Positions 51,615 through 59,000 of a stretch of 64,000 nucleotides of DNA are shown piece by piece (positions within the stretch are counted from its first letter, which is position 1; every line of letters begins with the position of its first letter). The notes under the pieces were generated by a model that was given only the letters and a program-made list of their open reading frames with translations, was not told the origin of the DNA and did no database searches. Made by a program: the position numbers and the translations under genes. This stretch comes from Treponema sp. (GTDB taxonomy: Bacteria > Spirochaetota > Spirochaetia > Treponematales > Treponemataceae). The DNA is taken from assembly GCA_017464425.1 (NCBI GenBank), contig JAFUDX010000014.1, positions 1 through 64,000 on the forward strand, written 5' to 3'.

Positions 51615-53224
51615 AAACACTGGTGCGCCTTTCACGGCTGATTCTTCCCCTCTTTCCTGTGATGGCACTTGCCGTGCTTTTTGGAACGGCGGGATTTTTG
51701 TGCGCGATTGCAATTCCCGTCACAGGCATTATGGCGTTGACATCTTCGCTTCCCTTTAAAATGCTCGTGATTGTCGGTGTGGCGCGGGGGGTGCTTCATT
51801 ATGCCGAGCAATATTGCAATCACTTCATCGCGTTCACGCTTTTGGCACGAATCAGAAACATCGTGTTCAAAAAATTGCGTGAGTTAGGTCCTGGCAAACT
51901 TGACGGGGCAAAAAAAGGCAACTTGATTTCGATTCTCACGAGCGACATTGAGCTTTTGGAACTGTTTTACGCCCATACGGTTTCGCCCGTGTGCATCGCT
52001 ATTTTGGTGAGCGCAGTTTGCGTTGCATTTTTGGCGCAGTTCAACGCAGTTCTTTCTGCTGTCGCTTTCGTTTCCTATCTTTTTGTCGGCGGCGTGATTC
52101 CGTTTGTGATTCAGCGGACGGCAGTAAAGTCGGGAATCGTTCATCGTGAGCGTTTTTCTGAAATGAATTCGTTTTTGCTTGATACGCTCCGTGGCTTACA
52201 GCAGACGATTTTGTTCAACAATGGCAAAAAACGGCACGAAAAACTTCTTGAAAAAAACACCGCGCTTTTAAAAAGCCAGAAATCGCTCGCCCTTCACGAA
52301 GGCGCGACGGCGGCATTTATCGAAGGCAGTGTTTTTGTGTGCGATATTCTCATGCTGTGCGCATCAGTTTTTTTGTACCGCTCTGGAAAAATTGACTTCA
52401 ATTCAAGTCTCATTGCGACGGCAACGCTTGCAAGTTCTTTTGGACCTGTCATCGCGGTGGCACGGCTTGGCTCGTCACTTTCGCAGACCGTTGCGAGCGG
52501 AAAGCGCGTTCTTTCGCTCCTTGATGAAAAACCGATTGTGGAAACGGTCGTTGGCGGAGAAAATCTTGCAGAATTTGGCGGTGCTTCCTTTGAAAATGTC
52601 GATTTTGCCTATGATTCAGAAAGAATCATCGCCAATCTTTCGCTTGATTTCCCCAAAAATCAAATCATCGGCTTGGAGGGAAAAAGCGGCTCTGGAAAAT
52701 CGACGGTGCTCAGGATTCTCATGCGCTTTTGGGATGCTTCCTCTGGCACGGTGAAGATTTCAAATGCGGCGATTCAAAAAATCAACACTCATTCGCTCAG
52801 AACTCTTGAAAGTTATGTTACGCAGGAAACGGTGCTTTTCCACGACACCATCGAAAACAACATAAAAATTGCCCGACTTGACGCGACCCACGCTGAAATT
52901 GTCGAAGCGTGCAAAAAAGCGGCAATCCATGACTTTATCGAAAGCCTTCCGAACGCCTACGACACGCAGATTGCCGAACTTGGCGAAAATTTTTCTGGCG
53001 GGGAGCGGCAACGGCTCGGCTTAGCGCGTGCATTCTTGCACGGGAGCGAATTTTTGCTTCTTGACGAGCCGACGAGCAATCTTGACTCATACAACGAAAA
53101 AATCATTTTGGATTCGGTCAAAAAAGAAGCGGGCAGAAAAACGGTCGTGCTTGTTTCGCATCGGGAAAGCACGCTCAAAGTCTGCGACAAAATCCACAAA
53201 ATCAGTAATGGGAGAAACTCATGA
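51611..53224 (+). CDS. ABC exporter, fused permease/ATPase (CydC-like)
   Basis: 537 residues. Six-helix domain to about 300, then ATPase: Walker A GKSGSGKST, signature FSGGERQR, Walker B FLLLDEPTSNLDS, H-loop SHRES. It forms a heterodimer with the upstream protein. No repeat insert is present here, and the linker is short (EKPIVETVVGGENL), which highlights the insert in the partner. It overlaps the DUF454 gene by four bases. Confidence 0.87.
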   Translation: MKTLVRLSRLILPLFPVMALAVLFGTAGFLCAIAIPVTGIMALTSSLPFKMLVIVGVARGVLHYAEQYCNHFIAFTLLARIRNIVFKKLRELGPGKLDGAKKGNLISILTSDIELLELFYAHTVSPVCIAILVSAVCVAFLAQFNAVLSAVAFVSYLFVGGVIPFVIQRTAVKSGIVHRERFSEMNSFLLDTLRGLQQTILFNNGKKRHEKLLEKNTALLKSQKSLALHEGATAAFIEGSVFVCDILMLCASVFLYRSGKIDFNSSLIATATLASSFGPVIAVARLGSSLSQTVASGKRVLSLLDEKPIVETVVGGENLAEFGGASFENVDFAYDSERIIANLSLDFPKNQIIGLEGKSGSGKSTVLRILMRFWDASSGTVKISNAAIQKINTHSLRTLESYVTQETVLFHDTIENNIKIARLDATHAEIVEACKKAAIHDFIESLPNAYDTQIAELGENFSGGERQRLGLARAFLHGSEFLLLDEPTSNLDSYNEKIILDSVKKEAGRKTVVLVSHRESTLKVCDKIHKISNGRNS

Positions 53225-53685
53225 AAATTGCAAAACCTTTTTGGATTGCGCTCGGATTTATTTTTATGGCGATTGGGGCGGTCGGCGTTCCCCTGCCGCT
53301 TTTGCCGACCACGCCGTTTTTGCTTTTGGCAGCGTTCTGCTTCGCAAAAGGCTCAAGAAGGCTGGACGCATGGTTTAAGGGCACAAAATTGTACAAAAAT
53401 CACCTTGAAAGTTTCGTACAGAGCCGCGCGATGACGCTAAAAACAAAACTATGCATCCTCATTCCCGTGTCAGTCATGCTGATTTTCGCGTTCATCGGCA
53501 TGAGCCACAAAGACACCACAGGAACAAGAATCGGTCGCGCCACCGTGGTCGCTTTGCTTATCCTCAAATATGTGTATTTTTTCACACGGATAAAAACGAT
53601 TTCCGCTGAGGAAGCAAGAATTCTGAATGCGGAAAAAGCTAAGGAATGCCACACGGATTCGATTTTGCTAACGCAAAATCAATAA
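53221..53685 (+). CDS. DUF454/YbaN-family inner-membrane protein
   Basis: 154 residues. N-terminal signature ALGFIFMAIGAVGVPLPLLPTTPF followed by FAKGSRRLDAWF, then helices at about 75-120. YbaN-type proteins are short membrane proteins of unknown function, often near haem or iron transport genes. The last dozen residues (CHTDSILLTQNQ) are encoded by the left part of the cloverleaf repeat, so the original stop was probably lost on insertion. Coupled to the ABC gene by overlap. Confidence 0.82.
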   Translation: MKIAKPFWIALGFIFMAIGAVGVPLPLLPTTPFLLLAAFCFAKGSRRLDAWFKGTKLYKNHLESFVQSRAMTLKTKLCILIPVSVMLIFAFIGMSHKDTTGTRIGRATVVALLILKYVYFFTRIKTISAEEARILNAEKAKECHTDSILLTQNQ

Positions 53686-53727
53686 TAATTTAAAGAGATT
53701 CCGTAGGAATCTCGAATCCGTGTGGCA
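53647..53727. repeat. Cloverleaf palindromic repeat, copy 2
   Basis: Outer arms TGCCACACGGATTCG and complement (15 bp) enclose the same two hairpins as the copy at 6784-6857. The flanking base pairs differ in a compensating way (T-A versus G-C outside CACACGG), which supports a structural role. Confidence 0.87.
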
Positions 53728-53742
53728 ATAAACGAGGTAATT

Positions 53743-54270
53743 ATGAAACTAATTGAATTTATCAACTTGGGCGGTCCTGTAAACTGGGTGCTTGCGGCGT
53801 TGCTTTGCTTTTGCGTGTGCCAGTGCATTGAGCGGGGGATTTATTTTTTTCAGACACGGCGAGGCTCTAAACGCGATGTGCTTCTTCGGCTGCAAACAAA
53901 AATGAGCGAATGTGCGAACCTTGAAAATCAGAAAAAAGAAAAGGCGTTTCAGTCGGAATGTTCGATTTTGTACTACGAAATGAACCGCGGGCTGTGGTTT
54001 TTGAACTTCATTTCGTCAGTTGCGCCGTCTTTGGGGCTTTTAGGCACGGTCACGGGCTTAATCAGCGCGTTCTCGAAACTTTCTGAGGCGGGAACGAATG
54101 TGAACATCTCGGATTTGTCGGGCGGCATTTGGGAAGCCATGCTCACAACGGCATTCGGCATGATAATCTCAATTCCGTCGCTCTTGTGTTACCGCACATT
54201 CAAACGAATCATCGAAAAGCGGCTTTTGGCGATGAGTCTGTACGATGAGGACGAAGATGCACAGTCTTGA
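53743..54270 (+). CDS. exbB: MotA/TolQ/ExbB-family proton channel
   Basis: 175 residues from the ATG at 53743 (GAGG upstream). Three membrane helices, with the conserved LNFISSVAPSLGLLGTVTGLISAF stretch (shown as a family hallmark) and GGIWEAMLTTAFGMIISIPSL. With ExbD it harvests the proton gradient to power TonB-dependent uptake across the outer membrane. It follows the cloverleaf repeat and may be co-transcribed with the ABC genes. exbD overlaps its 3' end. Confidence 0.87.
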   Translation: MKLIEFINLGGPVNWVLAALLCFCVCQCIERGIYFFQTRRGSKRDVLLRLQTKMSECANLENQKKEKAFQSECSILYYEMNRGLWFLNFISSVAPSLGLLGTVTGLISAFSKLSEAGTNVNISDLSGGIWEAMLTTAFGMIISIPSLLCYRTFKRIIEKRLLAMSLYDEDEDAQS

Positions 54271-54667
54271 TTTTTTGCATCATAACGAGGAGGAACTTTC
54301 AATCAACATCACTTCGATGATTGATGTGATTTTTATCCTTCTGATTTTTTTTATGGTCTCCACGCAGTTCAAAAAAACATCGCTGCCGTTGGAATTGCCG
54401 AAAACCGAAGAATCGACTGAAAGCACTGAGGATAATTCCACAAAAGTTCTTGCCGTTTCGTCTGATTCTCTGGAACTTGACGGAAAAATCATCACGATGG
54501 AAGAACTTGAGCCGACTTTGAAACATCTGTACGCCGAAAATGCGGAAATCGCCCTCTCGCTCGAATGTGAGCGCACCGTTGATTTTGAGCACATCGTTCA
54601 GATTCTCACGAAAATCCAAAACGCGGGAATCAGCCGCATAGGAATCGTCCATGAAATGCTTGAATAA
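54257..54667 (+). CDS. exbD: ExbD/TolR-family protein
   Basis: 136 residues. I choose the ATG at 54257, which has GAGG six bases upstream, over the in-frame ATG at 54245. One N-terminal helix (TSMIDVIFILLIFFMVSTQF) carries the essential Asp of ExbD/TolR, followed by the periplasmic domain. Partner of ExbB. Overlaps both neighbours. Confidence 0.87.
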   Translation: MHSLDFLHHNEEELSINITSMIDVIFILLIFFMVSTQFKKTSLPLELPKTEESTESTEDNSTKVLAVSSDSLELDGKIITMEELEPTLKHLYAENAEIALSLECERTVDFEHIVQILTKIQNAGISRIGIVHEMLE

Positions 54668-55370
54668 CGCTGACTTTGCCCGCCTTCACTCATTTTCTCC
54701 AAAACGCTGGCTTTTTTGCGCACTTTTCACGCTCGCGCTGGTTTTAGGAATTCTCGCGCTTCCGTTCTGGAGTTTTCATGTGACCGCCACCGTCAGCGAA
54801 TCGATTTCAGAAAATGCCGTTTCGGTCGTAAAAGTCACACAACGGCGAAGAACGAAGAAAGTCGAAAAAATCGTGCAAAAATCGCTTGCCCCTAAAAACG
54901 ACTCGATTCCCACGATTCCAAAAGAGCCGATGGCAGAGCCAGAAGAAAAAAGTGAAGAATTTGAAAATCAAGACGAAACCGCCGAATCAACCGAAGAAAA
55001 TCTTTCAGACAGCACGGAAGATTCCTCTCAAACAGAAAGTGCGGGCGAATTTTCAGAAAATCCCGTCATTTCAGAGGAAGTACAAAAAGCCACCGCAAGC
55101 TACAAATCTTACGCGCTGAGCCGAATCGCAAGCAAAAAGCAGTACCCCGCTTCTGCGCGCGCAAAAGGTCTTGAAGGCAAAGTGCGGCTTTCTGTGGTCA
55201 TACATCCTGACGGAAGCCTTGCCGAATGTAGCATCGTAAGCCCCTGCGAGCATGAAATCTTAAACGAAGCGAGCCTCAAAGCCGTAAAAAAAGCCGCCCC
55301 GTTCAAAAAAATGCAAAACGGAATGAGCGCGATGAGCCTTACTTTTGTAATGGATTTTTCGCTCAGGTAG
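54651..55370 (+). CDS. tonB: TonB-family energy transducer
   Basis: 239 residues. One N-terminal helix (about 20-42) and a long acidic Glu/Ser-rich spacer instead of the usual Pro-rich one. The C-terminal TonB domain is recognisable in QYPASARAKGLEGKVRLSVVIHPDGSL and LNEASLKAVKKAAPF. It spans the periplasm and energises the outer-membrane receptor at 59 kb. The stop codon lies inside a palindrome that borders the next promoter. Confidence 0.87.
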   Translation: MKCLNNADFARLHSFSPKRWLFCALFTLALVLGILALPFWSFHVTATVSESISENAVSVVKVTQRRRTKKVEKIVQKSLAPKNDSIPTIPKEPMAEPEEKSEEFENQDETAESTEENLSDSTEDSSQTESAGEFSENPVISEEVQKATASYKSYALSRIASKKQYPASARAKGLEGKVRLSVVIHPDGSLAECSIVSPCEHEILNEASLKAVKKAAPFKKMQNGMSAMSLTFVMDFSLR

Positions 55371-55443
55371 TTAGCAGTACCTAACTACTTGCACAAATTT
55401 CCCAAAAGAGATACATTATCCCCTACGGTTAGTCTTGGCTAAC
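55367..55443 (+). promoter_or_regulatory. Promoter flanked by two TTAG-N6-CTAA palindromes
   Basis: GTAGTTAG-CAGTAC-CTAACTAC (55367-55388) ends where the -35 TTGCAC (55389-55394) begins; 17 bases on is TACATT (55412-55417); a second GTTAG-N6-CTAAC lies at 55428-55443 over the start. This is a typical repressor arrangement. Confidence 0.65.
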
Positions 55444-55476
55444 TAATATTATCTTTATCTATCTTGGAGGTTGCTA

Positions 55477-57969
55477 TGAAGGCAACGAAAACAAAAAGTT
55501 GGCTTGGCACGCTTCTTTTAAGTGTGCTATTTATTTGTATGGGGTGGGGTAATCTCATGCTCGAACGATGACGATGAATCATCTTCCTCTGACCCGCAGG
55601 TTCAGGACAACGGCTCTAAAGTTTCAGGCGATTTAAGTGCAGCCGAGCAGGAAAGCCTTTACGGTTCCTATTGGGGAAGCCTTACAGTTTCTGGCACAAG
55701 CTACGATATGTGCCTTGTAGTCGGCTCAGACGGAATCGCCCTCAAAAGCACAATGATGACTCAGAGCTATTCAGTTGTAAAATATAGCAAAAATAATGAC
55801 GGAACTTTCCTTGCCCAGTGCTACAACTCTGGCGAGGACACAAGCAAAGACACGACCCATGTAAGCGTAACATTCACGCTTTCAGAAAACAGTGCGACCT
55901 GTGTTCCGTGCATCGTGCCTATGAAGTCAATCGCAACATTCGCAACCTGTACACGCGGGACTGCCTACAACGGCGAATATGACGGATAGGGCGGCGGTGA
56001 TGAAACCGATGACAACAAAACTTATCCCGATGTTGAACAGAGTGCGCTTTATGGAAGTTACTGGGGAAAATTGAATTTTGGCTCACTTTTTGATATGTGC
56101 CTTGTAGTTTCAAGCGAGAGAATAACTCTTGCTTCATCTGCAATGACACATCATTATGATGATTTTACTTTTGAAAAATCAGAAAAAAATAAATGGACTG
56201 CAACCTGCTGGCAGAATGAAGGACATACAGCAGTAAGTGTTTCTGTGGATTTTGATACATCTGTTACACCTTATCAGGCAGTAGCAACAATTGTTCCAAT
56301 GAGTGCGTCTTCTGAAATCCTTACGATGGGAAATGCATATAACGATGAATTTTCACCAACAGAAAGAGAGTTTTCAAGTTCTATAAATGCAACGCTCAGT
56401 CAGGCAGTTGAACAGATTCCAGTTATTACAGAAAACGCATCGTTTAAATTGAATGGTCAACTTGAATCTGATTCCTTGACAAATATAACTCAGGCATTGT
56501 ATCAACTTTATGTCAGATGTGCACAGAACGGACTTGAATTATATGTAGAACTTGATTTTACAGAGATTACAGATTTTACTGAAATTCCTGATAACGCATT
56601 TAATTTTTCTGCGTGTCTTGCTTCGATTAAGATTCCTTCAAGCGTAACAAAAATAGGAAACAGCGCTTTTGACTCTTCGGGACTTTCTTCAATTGATATT
56701 CCGGACAGTGTAACACAGATTGGTGAACTAGCTTTTCATGTATGTTCAAGATTGAAAACCGTCACAATAGGAAAAGGTTTGACAGTAATTCCAAAAAATT
56801 GTTTTGCTGCAAGTCCTGAGCTTGAGAGTGTTCAGATTGGTGAAAATGTACAGACTATCGGAGAAAATGCTTTTCAGGAGTGCGGACTTGAAGAAGTTAT
56901 TATTCCTGATTCTGTAAAAACAATAGAAACCTGTGCATTTATAAATAATAAAAAATTAAAAAAAGTCTCTGTTGGTAAAAACGTTGAAACAATCGGAGAG
57001 AGAGCTTTTAATAAAAATATAAATCTTACCAATTTTTCTGTAGATTCAGTAAGTCCTAATTTTTCTTCTGATGGAACTGCTCTTTATAATAAAGACAAAT
57101 CAGTTCTCATTGCAGCTCCTGGAATAAGCGGAGATTATACACTCAGTTCCACTGTGTCATCGATTGAACCGTTAGCTTTCGAAAGTACTCGCTGCAACAG
57201 CATAACAATTCCAGACAATGTTACATCTATCGGTAAGCAGGCATTCTGGAATAGTGAAATTGAAAAAGTGACTTTAGGTACAGGACTAACAAGCCTTTCC
57301 AACAGCTGTTTCTTGACCGCAACAAAACTTACAGAGGTAAATATACCTGAAACAATTACTGTAATTGAAGCTGGTGCCTTTCAAGGTTGCACAGCACTCA
57401 AATCTGTTTCAATTCCATCCTCTGTAACAAATATTCAACTTCAGGCTTTTTTGGGTTGCTCTGCACTTGAAACAATCATTATTCCTGATTCCGTAACAAC
57501 GATTGGACAGGCTGCTTTCCGAAACTGCACTTCATTAAAATCAATTGCTATTCCAAATGACGTAGAAGAAATCGGAAAACAGATGTTTGATAGCTGTAAG
57601 GCACTTGAATCTGTAACACTCGGAAGCGGAGTAAAGACAATTAATGCAAATGCTTTTTCTAATACAACAAGTCTAAAGTCAATTATAATTCCTTCACAGG
57701 TTACAAAAATCAGCAAGAACGCATTCACTAAATCTGCCCTTGAATCCGTAACATTCGCCGACACCACAGGCACTTGGTACGTAACCGATTCAACTGATTA
57801 CACTGGTGGCGAAAAAATTGAAACTATTACAGCAAGCGACAGCACTAGCGAAAACGAAAAGACTGTAAGTTTCCCAGCAGTCGAAGACCTTAAAGCAAAT
57901 GCTACTGCACTTAACACAACATATAAGGCAAAATATTTGTATAAGGCGAGCGAATCTACTGGTGAGTAA
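55477..57969 (+). pseudogene. BspA-like leucine-rich-repeat lipoprotein with signal-peptide frameshift and in-frame amber
   Basis: The start at 55477 (GGAGG upstream) gives a signal peptide that shifts frame in GGGG-T-GGGG at about 55538-55548; the other frame carries the lipobox ISCSNDDD. Two similar domains follow (LYGSYWGSLTVSG and LYGSYWGKLNFGS), separated by an in-frame TAG at 55987-55989, after which the frame continues. From about 56590 to 57780 there are many BspA-type repeats (ITIPDNVTSIGKQAFWNS and similar). This part is visibly more AT-rich than its neighbours, suggesting transfer. Without repair of both lesions no full protein is made. Confidence 0.8.
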
Positions 57970-57989
57970 ATTTTTCTTCTAACAAGTCC

Positions 57990-58030
57990 TTCTCCCCTGT
58001 GCAGAAAATTTCCGTGCGGGGGAGTTTCTT
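57990..58030 (+). terminator. Terminator after the BspA-like gene
   Basis: CTCCCC paired with GGGGGAG across a loop of about 20 bases, then a T-rich run. It is similar in sequence to the terminator at 58786-58823, so the two bracket the GNAT-like/small-protein cassette. Confidence 0.75.
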
Positions 58031-58082
58031 TATCTGGAAAAACTAAAAATATATGCTATAATCTAATGCAGAGGCTTTTGTT

Positions 58083-58628
58083 ATGATTAATGTATGGATT
58101 GATGAATTTACACCTTGCTTAAAAGATTCTCAAACTGGCGAAATCGTGCAAACAGAAGTTATCAAGATTGTTCGTAAATCTTTTTTGAAAAAATATAATG
58201 AAAAAAATGGTTGGTATGTAAATTGGGCAGACCTTCTTGATGAAAATGAAGTGTATGCTCTTGTAGTCGAAGGTTCGGTTGATATTCAAGGTTTGGTTGC
58301 TGTTTCAAAGAATGAAGATATGAAAGCAACTTATGTGTGTTGGATGTGTGCAAATCCTTTGAATAACAAAGAAATTGTTGAATAGGTAAAATATACTGGA
58401 GTTGGAGGACACCTTTTTGCCATAGCTGCAAAAAAATCTTGCGATTTTGGATATGATGGTCTTTTGACAGGATTTGCTGCAAATGAAAAGTTGTTGGAGC
58501 ATTATTGTACTGTATTTAATGCGGAACATATTGGAATTCTTCATCCGTTTCACTTTGCGATTGATGAAGAAAATGCAAAGAAAATAATGGAGGTTTATGA
58601 TTATGAATGGACTGATGAACAGATATAG
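58083..58628 (+). pseudogene. GNAT-like protein interrupted by an in-frame amber
   Basis: ATG at 58083 (AGAGG upstream; extended -10 TGC-TATAAT at 58057-58062). The frame reads to TAG at 58383-58385 and continues unbroken to 58626-58628 with VKYTGVGGHLFAIAAKKS and FNAEHIGILHPFHFAIDEENAKKIMEVY (in part). The GVGGHLFAIAA segment resembles the acetyl-CoA loop of GNAT N-acetyltransferases. Full length would be about 180 residues. A 58-residue protein overlaps its end. Readthrough or a nonsense mutation are both possible. Confidence 0.65.
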
Positions 58629-58779
58629 GCAATCATTAAAAAATACTCCAAAACCTGTTTTACCCTCTAAAATCACTGGGAAAAAAATAGATTTATCGGG
58701 TTTGATAAAATATGCAAAATCTAAAAATGTTTCTCCTGTTCAATTAAATGAAACTGAGAAAGCAATTTTTATTAAATAA
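58603..58779 (+). CDS. Small basic protein overlapping the GNAT-like gene
   Basis: 58 residues. I use the ATG at 58603, nine bases after GGAGG (58589-58593); the ATG at 58597 is too close. Sequence MNGLMNRYRQSLKNTP, then GKKIDLSGLIKYAKSKNVSPVQL. I do not recognise a family, though its size, charge and overlap with a GNAT-like gene suggest a toxin-antitoxin style partner. Function unknown. Confidence 0.6.
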   Translation: MNGLMNRYRQSLKNTPKPVLPSKITGKKIDLSGLIKYAKSKNVSPVQLNETEKAIFIK

Positions 58780-58785
58780 ACTCTC

Positions 58786-58823
58786 CTCCCCTGTGCGGAA
58801 AATTTTCATGCAGGGGGCGTTTT
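58786..58823 (+). terminator. Terminator after the GNAT-like/small-protein pair
   Basis: CCCCTG paired with CAGGGG, loop of about 17 bases, then TTTT. It is close in sequence to the terminator at 57990-58030. Confidence 0.75.
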
Positions 58824-58940
58824 ATAAATCCTTCCAAGAGATGTTCCAAATTTTATGCAATTTGTCCAGTCGATTGGTCAAATTACATAACTTTTTCTGA
58901 GGTATACAAATTTTCCTTCAAAAAAAATCTCCAAATTCTC

Positions 58941-58976
58941 TTGCATTACTTTTTAATTATTGTTATATTTTGCTAA
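58941..58976 (+). promoter_or_regulatory. Promoter of the TonB-dependent receptor
   Basis: TTGCAT (58941-58946), 17-base spacer, TATATT (58964-58969). Near-matches to the TTAG-N6-CTAA site occur at 58963-58976 (TTAT-N6-CTAA) and 58983-58996 (TTTG-N6-CTAA). Nothing else is seen between 58824 and 58940. Confidence 0.55.
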
Positions 58977-59000
58977 CTTAAATTTGCCTTGACTAACAAT

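Noticed and set aside
24773..58385. Genome-wide amber reassignment
   Set aside because: Many intact genes here (metQ, metI and tonB among others) end with TAG at the expected length, so TAG functions as a stop.
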